From: Tissierellia bacterium | GTDB taxonomy: Bacteria; Bacillota_A; Clostridia; Tissierellales; Peptoniphilaceae | Direction of reading: 5' to 3' | NCBI GenBank assembly: GCA_012728775.1 | Contig: JAAYEN010000271.1 | Span: 1 to 64,000, forward strand | DNA: 64,000 bases | Shown: in pieces, positions 25,545 through 34,856 of the stretch | How the letters are laid out: each line of letters opens with the position of its first letter | Numbering within the stretch: position 1 is the stretch's first letter | Translations under genes and position numbers: made by a program | The notes under the pieces: generated by a model | Database searches by the model: none | What the model was told of the DNA's origin: nothing | What the model saw: only the letters and a program-made list of their open reading frames with translations

Positions 25545-26204
25545 ATGGCAAATACAATTATTTCCCTATGGCAAAAATATGGATACGTTTATATTAGTGG
25601 GTTAGTAGGAACATTATGGTTGGCAGGCATTACGGTTTTTATTGCAACCATACTTGGTACTATTATTGCGATATTAAAGCTATCTAAAATAAAAGTTTTG
25701 GACATTGGAGTAAATGCATATATAGGGGTACTTAGGGGAACGCCTATATTATTACAGTTATACTTTTTTTGGCTACTTCTTCCAAAAATAACTCCCTTTT
25801 CCTTAAGTGATACTGCATGCATTGTAGTAGCGTTAATAGTAAATGCAAGTTCCTATGTTGCTGAAGTAATTCGTGCTGGAATTCAAGCAGTAGACAAAGG
25901 ACAAAATGAGGCTGGTAAAAGCTTAGGACTTTCAAATTGGAATGTAATGAGAAAAATTATTCTTCCCCAAGCTATAAAAAATATTTTACCTGCTCTAGGA
26001 AATGAATATATTTCTATGGTCAAGCAAACTTCATTGGCATCAGTATTTTTTGTGAGTGAATTGATGACATCATATAAAACTGTTCAGTCAGCAACATTTT
26101 TGTCCTTGCCATCATTGATTATAGTAGGAATAATTTATTTAGCCGTAACAAGTATCCTTTCAAAAGGAATTGATGTTTTTGAAAGGAGTTTACAAAATGG
26201 ATGA
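25545..26204 (+). CDS. Polar amino-acid ABC transporter permease
   Basis: 219 residues with about five membrane segments. It belongs to the HisMQ/GlnP type, with the early motif [19 protein letters not shown], the segment [19 protein letters not shown] and the cytoplasmic EAA loop [20 protein letters not shown] that docks to the ATPase. A single permease gene implies a homodimeric channel. The gene follows the binding-protein gene after 12 bases and overlaps the ATPase gene by 8. Confidence 0.93.
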   Translation: MANTIISLWQKYGYVYISGLVGTLWLAGITVFIATILGTIIAILKLSKIKVLDIGVNAYIGVLRGTPILLQLYFFWLLLPKITPFSLSDTACIVVALIVNASSYVAEVIRAGIQAVDKGQNEAGKSLGLSNWNVMRKIILPQAIKNILPALGNEYISMVKQTSLASVFFVSELMTSYKTVQSATFLSLPSLIIVGIIYLAVTSILSKGIDVFERSLQNG

Positions 26205-26931
26205 GATCTTAGTAGAAGTTAATAATCTTTACAAATCCTTTGGAGAGTTGGAAGTTTTAAAAGGAATTAATGAAAACATCAAGTATGGGGAAGTTGTTTC
26301 AATAATTGGGCCTTCCGGAAGTGGAAAAAGCACTTTTCTTAGATGTTTAAATTTGTTAGAAACACCAACAAAGGGAGAAATTATCTTTAAAGGAAAAAAC
26401 TTAATGGATAAGAATATAAATTTATCTAAATATCGTCAAAAGATTGGAATGGTATTTCAGCAATTTAATGTATTTCCTCATTTGAATGTGTTGGAAAATG
26501 TTACTTTAGCCCCTACTCTAGAAAAGGGTATGGGAAAAGAAGAAGCTAATAAACTTGCTGAAGAATTGTTATCTAGAGTCGGGCTTTTCGACAAAAAACT
26601 TGAATATCCAAATAGATTGTCAGGTGGACAAAAACAACGATTAGCTATAGTAAGAGCATTAGCCATGGATCCTGAAATAATATTATTTGACGAACCTACT
26701 AGTGCTCTAGACCCTGAAATGGTAAAGGAGGTTTTAGCTGTTATTAAAGATTTAGTAATTTCTGGCATGACTATAGTTATTGTTACCCATGAAATGAATT
26801 TTGCAAAAGAAATTTCTGATAGAGTGTTGTTTATGGATGAAGGAATTATTCAAGAAAAGGGCACACCAGAAGAGGTTTTTAATAATCCTAAAAACCTAAG
26901 AACAAAAGAGTTTTTAAGTAAGGTTTTATAA
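26197..26931 (+). CDS. Polar amino-acid ABC transporter ATP-binding protein
   Basis: 244 residues from ATG 26197, eight bases after GAAAGGAG; upstream in-frame starts would fall deep in the permease gene. Walker [11 protein letters not shown]-loop [12 protein letters not shown], signature LSGGQKQR, Walker [15 protein letters not shown] and the switch His in THEMNF are all intact. It energises the uptake system encoded by the two genes upstream and is the last gene controlled by the T-box. No clear terminator follows before the rnpB promoter. Confidence 0.95.
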   Translation: MDEILVEVNNLYKSFGELEVLKGINENIKYGEVVSIIGPSGSGKSTFLRCLNLLETPTKGEIIFKGKNLMDKNINLSKYRQKIGMVFQQFNVFPHLNVLENVTLAPTLEKGMGKEEANKLAEELLSRVGLFDKKLEYPNRLSGGQKQRLAIVRALAMDPEIILFDEPTSALDPEMVKEVLAVIKDLVISGMTIVIVTHEMNFAKEISDRVLFMDEGIIQEKGTPEEVFNNPKNLRTKEFLSKVL

Positions 26932-26970
26932 TTTGCTAAAAAACATAAATGTGAGTTTACTGTGAAAATA

Positions 26971-26999
26971 TTGAATAATTTTAAACAATATGTTAGTAT
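26971..26999 (+). promoter_or_regulatory. Promoter of rnpB
   Basis: TTGAAT at 26971-26976 and TAGTAT at 26994-26999 are 17 bases apart. A start near 27006 would lie a few bases before helix P1 of RNase P RNA. Confidence 0.6.
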
Positions 27000-27005
27000 A
27001 CGAAG

Positions 27006-27320
27006 AGTATTGAGTACATTGGCTGATTACACGTAAGTGAGGAAAGTCCGTGCTCCGAAAAATGACGCTGGATAACGTCCAGTGGGGGCGACCCTAAGGC
27101 AAGTGCAACAGAGAGATACCGCCTATTTATAGGTAAGGATGGAAAGGTGAATTAAGAGCTCACCAGCACATAAGAGATTATGTGGCTATGTAAACCCCGT
27201 CAGGAGAAAGATCAAATGGGACCGAGAGGTCAGATGGTAGATCGCTAGAGCTTTTTGGCAACAATTAGCCCAGATTAATGATCAGCGAAGACAGAACACG
27301 GCTTATAGATGTACTCATAT
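27006..27320 (+). ncRNA. rnpB: RNase P RNA
   Basis: The catalytic RNA of ribonuclease P, which trims tRNA 5' leaders. The conserved 5' core GAGGAAAGTCCGTGCTC is at about 27039-27055, and the partner 3' core ACAGAACACGGCTTATAG at about 27291-27308; these form the P2/P4 core. Helix P1 closes the molecule: GAGTACAT (27012-27019) pairs with ATGTACTC (27309-27316). Other familiar parts are TGCAACAGAGAGATACCGCC and the CCCAGATTAATGATC-type segment late in the RNA. From P1 to P1 it is only about 305 bases, short for a bacterial RNase P RNA. A terminator follows. Confidence 0.95.
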
Positions 27321-27333
27321 TATTGTTTTAGTA

Positions 27334-27386
27334 AAAAAAGTTACAAAATAGAAAAGAATTGTAAACATTTTGTAACTTTTTTGTTG
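27334..27386 (+). terminator. Terminator after rnpB
   Basis: A 16-bp AT-rich stem, 27334-27349 with 27367-27382, has core GTTACAAAAT / ATTTTGTAAC, its 3' arm ending in the T-run. Its symmetry means it could also work on the opposite strand. Confidence 0.8.
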
Positions 27387-27412
27387 CTTTTAAGAAACAA
27401 ATAGATTATAAT
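27384..27412 (+). promoter_or_regulatory. Promoter of the NlpC/P60 gene
   Basis: TTGCTT at 27384-27389 and TATAAT at 27407-27412 are 17 bases apart. It lies immediately after the rnpB terminator and about 45 bases before the start codon. Confidence 0.6.
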
Positions 27413-27456
27413 TTTATTTGTTAAGAAAGTAAAAAAAAGAAAAAGGAGTGTTAGAG

Positions 27457-28542
27457 TTGCAAAAAAGCAAGATGAGGATTCCGTCGGGACTCATATTAGT
27501 TCTTGTTTTAGGATTAATAGGTTTTAAAGATACTGGAATTTTCGTGAGTAGCTTCAATGCAAGGCTTAACAACGGTGTTGAAGTAAATTATAGTCCTAAT
27601 AATAGGGCTGAGATAATAGGAGAAGGGGCAAGCAAAGCTACATATCATGTAGAAGCTAATGATGGAACAAGATTCTATGTCCCAAAACAATATCTTCTAA
27701 AGGTAGATAATGGTGTTAATGGATATACAGTATTGAATAATACACCTTTATTTGACAATTCAGGCGAAGTAATTAGATTATTATTCTTAGAAGAATACTT
27801 AACTTTTGTAGAAAATAGGGGAGACCAAGCTCTTGTTAGAACAAGTGAAGGTTTAACTGGGTATGTTAATAAATCGGATTTAGATCCAGATAGAATAAGA
27901 AATATTGTTGAAGGTATTGCTATAGACAATATCAACGCTGACAATGGTACTAATTCATTTAATATAAATAAAGGTGATAGTGTCAAAGTAGCATGGTTTG
28001 AACGAGATTATTTTATTATATTTGACGAATTTGAGAATAAATACCAAGTTTCAAAGGACTCAATTAGCCTATTTGAAAAGCCAGAAGAAGTAAAAAAACC
28101 TGAAGAAGTAGTTCTTGAAAAGAAGAACGTTCCTACTACAGGAGACTCAAGAATGAACGCAAGTGCTACAGCATTGAACATTGCTAATAAGGCAGAGACT
28201 TTACTAGGAGCTCCTTATGTATATGGCGATACTGGTAAAGCAGGTTATGACTGTTCAGGAATGGTATATGCACTTTATGGTGAATTTACAGATATAAAAA
28301 TGCCAAGATCATCAAAACAAATGGCTGAAGTTGGAGATTTAGTTGACGGAGAAGATTTACAGACTGGAGACTTGCTTTTCTTTACTAGCAGCGGTAGCAG
28401 TGTAATTTCACACGTAGGATTATACGTGGGAGATGGTATGATGATTCATGCATCTAATAACCAAGGAAAGATAATAAAAGATCCAATTAGCGGATATTAC
28501 TTCCAAAATAATTTTTCCCATGCGAGAAGATGGTTAGACTAA
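27457..28542 (+). CDS. Secreted SH3-domain NlpC/P60 peptidoglycan hydrolase
   Basis: About 361 residues from TTG 27457, eight bases after AGGAG (the GTG at 27448 overlaps that site). An N-terminal hydrophobic segment (about 8-24) acts as signal or anchor. Bacterial SH3-like regions occupy about 30-215 (RAEIIGEGASKATYHVEA; VRTSEGLTGYVNKSDLDP). A charged linker leads to a C-terminal NlpC/P60 domain (about 245-361) with Cys266 in GYDCSGMVY, His319 in ISHVGLYV and His331 in MMIHAS as the likely catalytic triad. Such enzymes cleave peptide stems of peptidoglycan outside the cell. It is monocistronic, with its own promoter and terminator. Confidence 0.92.
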   Translation: MQKSKMRIPSGLILVLVLGLIGFKDTGIFVSSFNARLNNGVEVNYSPNNRAEIIGEGASKATYHVEANDGTRFYVPKQYLLKVDNGVNGYTVLNNTPLFDNSGEVIRLLFLEEYLTFVENRGDQALVRTSEGLTGYVNKSDLDPDRIRNIVEGIAIDNINADNGTNSFNINKGDSVKVAWFERDYFIIFDEFENKYQVSKDSISLFEKPEEVKKPEEVVLEKKNVPTTGDSRMNASATALNIANKAETLLGAPYVYGDTGKAGYDCSGMVYALYGEFTDIKMPRSSKQMAEVGDLVDGEDLQTGDLLFFTSSGSSVISHVGLYVGDGMMIHASNNQGKIIKDPISGYYFQNNFSHARRWLD

Positions 28543-28574
28543 AATTAAATAAGCAATAAAATATGAAAATTTTG

Positions 28575-28610
28575 TGTCCTTAATATATTATTAAGGACAT
28601 TTTCTTTTAA
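28575..28610 (+). terminator. Terminator after the NlpC/P60 gene
   Basis: A 10-bp perfect stem TGTCCTTAAT / ATTAAGGACA with a 5-base loop is followed by TTTTCTTTT. It is located 32 bases after the stop. Confidence 0.85.
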
Positions 28611-28638
28611 TAGTGTATAATAATATTTGAGGTGCTAT

Positions 28639-29340
28639 ATGGCATTTGTTGAATTTAAAGATGTTTATAAGTTTTACCGAATGGGTGAAACAAAGATAGT
28701 AGCTAATAACGGAATAACTTTTGATATCGATAAAGAGCAATTTAACGTTATCGTTGGTCCATCTGGAGCAGGGAAGTCTACACTTCTAAATATATTAGGA
28801 GGAATGGATAAGGCAGATGAGGGCGACGTAATAGTCGATGGGAAAAACATAGCTAAATATACTGAAAAAGAGTTAACAGGTTACAGAAGACGTGACGTGG
28901 GCTTTGTGTTTCAGTTTTATAATTTAGTACCCAACTTAACAACTTTAGAAAATGTAGAATTAGCTACAGAACTTTCAGAAGATCCATTGAACCCAAGAGA
29001 AATATTAGAAAAGGTCGGACTTGGAGAGAGAATTAATAACTTTCCATCCCAATTATCTGGAGGAGAGCAACAAAGAGCTGCTATAGCTAGAGCTATAGCC
29101 AAAAATCCTAAATTACTTTTATGTGATGAGCCTACTGGAGCACTAGATTATAATACTGGGAAACAAATATTAAAGCTTCTTTACGATACCATAGAAGATT
29201 TTGGCGCAACAGTTATAGTTATAACTCATAATAAGGCAATAGCTCCTATGGCAAATAAACTCATTGAAATTAGTGACGCAAAGGTTAGAGATATACAATT
29301 AAATCCTAATCCTATTTCTATAGATTTGATTGAGTGGTAG
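28639..29340 (+). CDS. ABC exporter ATP-binding protein (MacB/LolD type)
   Basis: 233 residues from ATG 28639 (GAGGTG upstream; an in-frame TTG at 28627 has no better site). Walker [11 protein letters not shown]-loop [12 protein letters not shown], signature LSGGEQQR and Walker [13 protein letters not shown], followed by the H-loop THN, are all present. The GALD form is typical of ATPases partnering FtsX-like permeases. It ends 2 bases before the ATG of the giant permease, so the two form one exporter or mechanotransmitting complex. TATAAT at 28616-28621 may be the promoter -10 element. Confidence 0.92.
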   Translation: MAFVEFKDVYKFYRMGETKIVANNGITFDIDKEQFNVIVGPSGAGKSTLLNILGGMDKADEGDVIVDGKNIAKYTEKELTGYRRRDVGFVFQFYNLVPNLTTLENVELATELSEDPLNPREILEKVGLGERINNFPSQLSGGEQQRAAIARAIAKNPKLLLCDEPTGALDYNTGKQILKLLYDTIEDFGATVIVITHNKAIAPMANKLIEISDAKVRDIQLNPNPISIDLIEW

Positions 29341-29342
29341 TT

Positions 29343-32300
29343 ATGAATAAAACTGTATTAAAAGATATTATTCGAGAAGTAAAAGCAAATAAGGGAAGAT
29401 TTTTTTCTATAATGGCGCTCTTATTAATAAGTATGATAGCCTTTTCGGGTGTATTTATGGCTACTATTTTACTTGAAGATATTCCAGAAATTTACTATAA
29501 GAAATATAATTTACATGATGCAACTATATCTTCTACAATGGGTTTAGCAGAAGCAGATGAGGTAATTATCGCTACTAATACCATGGTAGAAGATTTTGAG
29601 ATGATTAAATCTGTAGATGTTTTTGTAGAAGGTACTTCTGATATAGTTAAAATAGAAAACTTACCTGAGAAAATTACAAATTTAATTATAGTTGAAGGAA
29701 GATTACCAGAAGAAAGTGGCGAAATTGTTTTAGGATATGACTTTTTTAATGACAAAGTATCTATCGGAGAAGAGATTTCATTTGTCGATGGGAAAAATTC
29801 AAAAGATATCGAAGAATTAAAGTTAAATAAATACACCATAGTAGGACTGGTTAGGTCTTTAGAACATCTTACAGTAGACACTAGGGAACTATCTACCATT
29901 GGAAGTGGAATAATTAGCTCTTTTGGATATGTTAATAATTTTGAATTTGATATTGATTACTATACGAAAGCTAGAATTATAGGAGAAGGTCTTGAAGAAT
30001 TAATTAGCTCTAGTGATGAATATGAAGAAAGCGTACAAAAACTCCTTATCAGTTTAGAAGAATCATTTATAGATAGGCCAAAAACTAGAATGGAAGAAGT
30101 TAAACAAGATGCTGACGAGAATATCCAAGATGCTGAGTCGGAAATAGAAAAAGCAAAAAAAGAACTAGAAGAAGCCAAACAAGAATTAGAAGACGGTAGG
30201 CTGGAGCTAGACGATGGCAGAATAAAATTATTAGAAGCAGAAATTGAAATAAGAGATGGCGAAATTTCTTTAATGGAAGCCAGGCTAGAACTCAACGACG
30301 GATGGAAAAAATATGAAGAAGGAATAGTTGAGTTAAGAGATTCTGAAGAAGATGCTAGAAAAGAAATAGCTGATGGTAGAATAAAATTGCAAGACGCTAA
30401 AATTGAGCTAGAAAAGGGTCGAACAGATCTTGCCAAAGGTCGAAAAGAATACGAAGATGGATTAATCGAACTTGAAGATGCAAAAAAGAAATTTGCGGAT
30501 GGAGAAAAACTGTACAATGACAATTTAAAGTTATACGAAGATGGAAGAGCTGAACTAGATGAAATGAAAGAAAAAATTCGTATAAGTAAAGAGATTCGAC
30601 TTGGAGAAATAAACAAAACAAAAAATAAAGATGAGCTGGAGGCATCTATTTCTTCTCTTACAACTCAAGTAGCTAATCACCAAGAAAATGTAAATAACTA
30701 CAAAGCACAACTGAATTATAATGAAAGTATTTTAGACACTACAGAAGATAAAACTAGTGTCGACAATAAAATAAATGAACTTAAAGGGCTTATTACAACA
30801 GAAGAACAAAATCTAAATAACAAAACCAATCAATTAAATTTAGCAAAAGAACAGTTATCTAATTTTGAAAAAGTTGAATTTGAAGGTAGAGTATCTGATG
30901 AAGTCATGGACTATTCAGATGAATCCATTAATGAAGCAGAGAAAGAATTGAACTCTGCTAAAACTCAATTAGACGATGCGAAATCTGAACTAGAAAAGGG
31001 AAGAGCAGAATTACAAGATGGAATAAATAAGGCTGAAGAAGGAAGATTGGAACTTGAAAAAGGAGAAAGAGACTTACGAGAAGGCGAAGCGGAATATAAT
31101 CAAGGACTAGTTGACATTGTAGAAGCAGAAAAAACTTTAGAATCAGAACTGGCAAAAGGCAGACAGGAATTAGCTGATGCTAAAGAACAATTAGAACAAG
31201 GTGAAGTTGATTATCAGCAAGGAATTATAGATTTAAGAGACGGTAAGATAGAATACGAAGATGGATTAAAGGAATATGAAGAAGGATTAGAAGAATTTAA
31301 AGACGGGGAAAAGGAATTTGAGGAAAAATCAGCTGATGCTTTGATCCAAATTTCTGATGCAGAAATAGAGATTGCTGATGCAAAAGATAAATTAATGAAA
31401 CTAAAAGAACCAAACTTTATGATCGATTCTCGAAGTGCAGATGCTAATTATCATACTGTTAAGGGTTTACCTGTAAGTCTAAAAATATTAGCAATAGTTC
31501 TTTCAATACTTGCTTTGTTAATAGCTTTATTGGTGGCGTTTACCTCTATGACGCGAATGGTAGATGAAAGAAGAGTACTAATAGGAACTTATAAAGGATT
31601 GGGTTATACAAATGATATAATTTCTTCAAAATTTATTTTATTTGGCGGGATATCTGGAATTGTAGGTACATTATTAGGCACATATATAGGACAACGGTTT
31701 GTGGGACCACTTATTTATGAAATATACATGGAGGGAATGATTTTTTCTGAAATTATTAGTATGAAATCCCTAAGTTTGTTTGTAATAGGTATGGTTTTAG
31801 CGATTATAACAACTACGTTTTCAGCATATTTATCTGTAAATAAGACTTTAAGAGAAAATACTGCCTCACTACTCAGACCAAAAGCTCCTAAATCTGGATC
31901 GCGAATATTTCTAGAAAGAATTAAGCCTCTTTGGAATAGACTTGGATTTATGAACAAAATTACTGCTAGAAATATTTTTAGATACAAAGATAGAATGGCT
32001 ATGACGATAATTGGTGTAGCTGGTTGTATGGCCATATTGATCCTAGGCTTTGGAATGAAATTTTCAATAGAAAGTGTTGTAAACTTACAATTTGATGAAA
32101 TACAAGCTTATGATATTATGTTTGCTATTGAAGAGGAAATCGATGAGGTTGATTTTAATAATGCTATAGATAAAATTGAAAATAATAAAAATACAGCAGA
32201 TTATGCTGGCACCAATTTTAGAATTTTAAAACTGCAAATTCCAGGACAAGGAACACAAGATGTTTCTTTAATCGTTGATATGGATAATAAATTGGAAAAT

Positions 32301-33083
32301 CTGGTTAACTTAAGAACAAGAAACAAAATTGCACCCATTGAACTTTCGGATGAAGGCGTTATTATGACCGAAAAGCTTGCTACGTTAATGGATCTAGATA
32401 TAGGGGATACTTTTAATGTAGAAGTTGAAGATGAAATTGTAGAAATGAAATTAAGTGGAATTACTGAGTTTTATATAGGACACAGTATTTATATTAAGGA
32501 AGATTACTATAATAAACTTCTGGATAACGAAATAAATATTAATATGATATTAGTAGACTTAGTTGATAATAGTGAAGAAGCAGAAGATATTACATCAGAA
32601 GAAATATTATCTGAGGAGAATATTATTAGTTCTATATCTAGTAGGATTGCAAAGGCTACAATGAATGCCACCATTGACGCTATAGACTCTGTAATAATAA
32701 TAATTGTTGTAATAGCAATGTTATTATCTCTTGTTGTATTATATAATCTTACTAATATCAATGTATCGGAAAGAATTAGAGAATTATCAACTATGAAAGT
32801 ACTAGGGTTTTATACGAATGAATTAACAGAATATGTCTATAAAGAAACCTTTGTATTATCAATAATAGGCATTGGATTTGGAATGTTTTTAGGAAAAATA
32901 ATTGTTGAATTTATTCTATATTCATTTGCGCCAGCAAATGTAATGTTTGGAGATCCTAACTATCCATTGTCATATGCCATTTCTTCTGTATTAACATTAG
33001 TTTTCACAATGATGGTAATGGTATTGATGTATCTTAAACTAAAGAAAATTGACATGGTAGAAGCACTTAAAAGTGTAGATTAA
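29343..33083 (+). CDS. Giant FtsX-type ABC permease with long glycine-spaced coiled coil
   Basis: About 1246 residues from ATG 29343 (GTG at 29334 is possible). Layout: one N-terminal membrane segment (about 20-40); an extracytoplasmic domain; a charged helical coil from about 245 to 685; three membrane segments (about 705-835) forming an FtsX domain; then a second FtsX half with a membrane segment near 890, an extracytoplasmic domain and three C-terminal segments. The coil is dominated by seven-residue units of the type DG-R-x-E-L or EG-x-x-x-L, in two arms around a central part without glycine (KTKNKDELEASISSL to about 520). With the ATPase it should form a MacB-like complex whose coil could reach into or across the cell wall. 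Substrate unknown. Confidence 0.88.
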   Translation: MNKTVLKDIIREVKANKGRFFSIMALLLISMIAFSGVFMATILLEDIPEIYYKKYNLHDATISSTMGLAEADEVIIATNTMVEDFEMIKSVDVFVEGTSDIVKIENLPEKITNLIIVEGRLPEESGEIVLGYDFFNDKVSIGEEISFVDGKNSKDIEELKLNKYTIVGLVRSLEHLTVDTRELSTIGSGIISSFGYVNNFEFDIDYYTKARIIGEGLEELISSSDEYEESVQKLLISLEESFIDRPKTRMEEVKQDADENIQDAESEIEKAKKELEEAKQELEDGRLELDDGRIKLLEAEIEIRDGEISLMEARLELNDGWKKYEEGIVELRDSEEDARKEIADGRIKLQDAKIELEKGRTDLAKGRKEYEDGLIELEDAKKKFADGEKLYNDNLKLYEDGRAELDEMKEKIRISKEIRLGEINKTKNKDELEASISSLTTQVANHQENVNNYKAQLNYNESILDTTEDKTSVDNKINELKGLITTEEQNLNNKTNQLNLAKEQLSNFEKVEFEGRVSDEVMDYSDESINEAEKELNSAKTQLDDAKSELEKGRAELQDGINKAEEGRLELEKGERDLREGEAEYNQGLVDIVEAEKTLESELAKGRQELADAKEQLEQGEVDYQQGIIDLRDGKIEYEDGLKEYEEGLEEFKDGEKEFEEKSADALIQISDAEIEIADAKDKLMKLKEPNFMIDSRSADANYHTVKGLPVSLKILAIVLSILALLIALLVAFTSMTRMVDERRVLIGTYKGLGYTNDIISSKFILFGGISGIVGTLLGTYIGQRFVGPLIYEIYMEGMIFSEIISMKSLSLFVIGMVLAIITTTFSAYLSVNKTLRENTASLLRPKAPKSGSRIFLERIKPLWNRLGFMNKITARNIFRYKDRMAMTIIGVAGCMAILILGFGMKFSIESVVNLQFDEIQAYDIMFAIEEEIDEVDFNNAIDKIENNKNTADYAGTNFRILKLQIPGQGTQDVSLIVDMDNKLENLVNLRTRNKIAPIELSDEGVIMTEKLATLMDLDIGDTFNVEVEDEIVEMKLSGITEFYIGHSIYIKEDYYNKLLDNEININMILVDLVDNSEEAEDITSEEILSEENIISSISSRIAKATMNATIDAIDSVIIIIVVIAMLLSLVVLYNLTNINVSERIRELSTMKVLGFYTNELTEYVYKETFVLSIIGIGFGMFLGKIIVEFILYSFAPANVMFGDPNYPLSYAISSVLTLVFTMMVMVLMYLKLKKIDMVEALKSVD

Positions 33084-33091
33084 GGAGAAAT

Positions 33092-34324
33092 ATGAATATT
33101 AGCATAATCGGTGGAGGTCCATCAGGAATGTTTTTATCGATTTTATTAAAAAGAAATAAACCAGATTGGGCGGTTCGCATATTTGAAAGAAACGATAGAG
33201 TTGGAAAAAAACTTTTGGCTACAGGTAATGGAAGATGCAATTATACCAATGTCAAATTGAATAAGACAAATTTTCACTCAGAGAATATTTCTTTTCCTAT
33301 GAAGATTATTGAGAAATTTGATAATAAAGAAACTATGGAATATTTAAAAACGATAGGAATTTATCCAATTATAGAAAAAGAAGGAAGAGTATATCCTCTT
33401 TCTCTTCAAGGGTCTAGCGTATTAGACTTGTTAAGAATAGAAATGGATAAACTCGGTGTAGATGTAGTTTTAAATGAAAAAATAGATAAAGTTATAAAAA
33501 GAGGCGACAGATTTTTATTAAATGGCTCAAAAAAATATGAATCGGATATTTTAGTTATTGCAACAGGCGGTTTAGCAATGCCTTCTAGTGGGTCTGATGG
33601 CATAGGGTATAGACTTGCTAAAGAATTTGGGCACGATATAATAGATCAATATCCCACTATAGTACAACTGGAAAGTGATTTTTATAAAATGAAATCCTTA
33701 AAAGGAGTTAGAATAGATACAAATGCGTCTTTATACGTAGAAGGTGAAAAAGTTTCTACGAAAAGTGGAGATGTTTTATTTACTGACTATGGATTAAGTG
33801 GACCTGCAGTTTTAGACTTATCTAGACAAGCAATTCAAGCTTTGAAGAATGATAAGAAAGTGGAAGTTGGGGTAAATATTGTAGGAATTAATAAAGAAGA
33901 AATTCAGAGCATGATAGAAAATAGGATAAAAAACCTTGAAGGAATAGAAATAACTTCTTTTTTTATAGGAATAATTCATAAAAAACTTATACAATCTGTA
34001 CTAAATGTGATACAATTTCAACTAGGTACGAAATTAACTTCTATTTATCATGACGATAAGTTATCAAAAGCAATTATTAAAACTCTTTCAGACTTTAGAT
34101 TTAACATAACAGGATATAAAGGTTTTGGGAATGCCCAAAGTACAATAGGTGGAGTTGATACCACTGAAATCAATGAAGATTCTTTGGAATCTAAACTTGT
34201 GAAAGATTTATATTTTATAGGCGAAGTTCTTGATGTAGATGGTGACTGTGGAGGATACAATCTTCAATGGGCTTGGTCAAGTGCTTTTGTAGCTGGGTCA
34301 AATATTAATAATAAGGAAAGATGA
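33092..34324 (+). CDS. HI0933/BaiN-like FAD-dependent oxidoreductase
   Basis: 410 residues, the usual length. The FAD-binding Rossmann motif is IIGGGPSGMFLSILL, followed by the family-specific VGKKLLATGNGRCNYTN. Also visible are IATGGLAMPSSGSDGIGY and, near the C-terminus, GEVLDVDGDCGGYNLQWAWSS. These flavoproteins (YhiN/BaiN group) are cytoplasmic reductases; only some members have a known substrate, so the role here is not assigned. AAGGAGA precedes the ATG. The gene ends one base before the Rrf2 gene, suggesting co-transcription. Confidence 0.93.
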   Translation: MNISIIGGGPSGMFLSILLKRNKPDWAVRIFERNDRVGKKLLATGNGRCNYTNVKLNKTNFHSENISFPMKIIEKFDNKETMEYLKTIGIYPIIEKEGRVYPLSLQGSSVLDLLRIEMDKLGVDVVLNEKIDKVIKRGDRFLLNGSKKYESDILVIATGGLAMPSSGSDGIGYRLAKEFGHDIIDQYPTIVQLESDFYKMKSLKGVRIDTNASLYVEGEKVSTKSGDVLFTDYGLSGPAVLDLSRQAIQALKNDKKVEVGVNIVGINKEEIQSMIENRIKNLEGIEITSFFIGIIHKKLIQSVLNVIQFQLGTKLTSIYHDDKLSKAIIKTLSDFRFNITGYKGFGNAQSTIGGVDTTEINEDSLESKLVKDLYFIGEVLDVDGDCGGYNLQWAWSSAFVAGSNINNKER

Positions 34325-34325
34325 G

Positions 34326-34748
34326 ATGAGATTAAATTTAGAAAATGACTATGCATACAGAATAATCTTAAAATTTGCAAAAAGTCCTGAGGGTACTAAG
34401 TTTCGTTCCAAGGATTTATCTGATGAATTATTGATTCCAGAAAGGTTTACTTATAGAATTTTGAGAAAATTATTAACTTCTGGTTTGATTGATTCAATAA
34501 GAGGTCCTAGAGGTGGGTATGTTTTAGCAAAAGAACCTAAAGAAATTACTCTATATGACGTGTATTCTTCCATTTCAGGAGATATGGTTATTAATCAATG
34601 TCTATTAGGTGATTATTGTGATGCGGCAAATGGATTATGTGAAATTCATTTTGAATTAGAGAAGATTCAAAACGAACTAATAAACAAATTTAATAGTGTA
34701 AACTTTGAAGATTTAATAAATAAAAAAAAGTCTGATAAAAACGCATAA
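34326..34748 (+). CDS. Rrf2-family transcriptional regulator with Fe-S cysteines
   Basis: 140 residues. An N-terminal winged helix (LENDYAYRIILKFAKSPEG; RFTYRILRKLLTSGLI; RGPRGGYVLAKEP) is followed by three cysteines, Cys92, Cys98 and Cys105. The spacing matches the Fe-S ligands of IscR (C-x5-C-x5-C) apart from one extra residue. Members sense iron-sulfur, redox or NO status. No isc or suf genes are adjacent, so its targets are unknown. The gene lies in the same run as the upstream flavoprotein gene. Confidence 0.92.
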   Translation: MRLNLENDYAYRIILKFAKSPEGTKFRSKDLSDELLIPERFTYRILRKLLTSGLIDSIRGPRGGYVLAKEPKEITLYDVYSSISGDMVINQCLLGDYCDAANGLCEIHFELEKIQNELINKFNSVNFEDLINKKKSDKNA

Positions 34749-34752
34749 ATTT

Positions 34753-34781
34753 TTGATAATTTCTACAATATAAACTATAAT
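34753..34781 (+). promoter_or_regulatory. Promoter of ileS
   Basis: TTGATA at 34753-34758 and a perfect TATAAT at 34776-34781 are 17 bases apart. Transcription would start near 34788, about 70 bases before the ileS start codon. Confidence 0.75.
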
Positions 34782-34804
34782 ATTGATAGATTTTCAAAGA
34801 GTAT

Positions 34805-34831
34805 AATCCCTATTTGAAAGTAGGGATTTTT
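34805..34831 (+). terminator. Terminator-like hairpin in the ileS leader
   Basis: An 8-bp stem AATCCCTA / TAGGGATT with loop TTTGAAAG is followed by TTTAATTTT. It lies downstream of the ileS promoter, so it would be at the 5' end of the ileS transcript. It may act as an attenuator or mRNA-stabilising hairpin, or simply end transcription coming from the Rrf2 gene. Confidence 0.65.
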
Positions 34832-34856
34832 AATTTTAAAGAGGAGGAATGGTTTT

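Noticed and set aside
29960..30616. Long - strand open frame rich in Ser, Leu and Phe opposite the permease coil
   Set aside because: It mirrors the repetitive Glu/Lys/Asp-rich coding strand. It has no ribosome binding site and a composition expected from antisense of a coiled coil.
30100..31400. Repeated GATGG/GAAGA-like DNA pattern as a possible tandem DNA repeat
   Set aside because: The units vary in bases and follow the protein heptads, so the repeat is at the amino-acid level, not a DNA satellite.
34805..34831. ileS leader as a T-box
   Set aside because: The leader after the promoter is only about 70 bases and lacks the T-box sequence and Stem I motifs.
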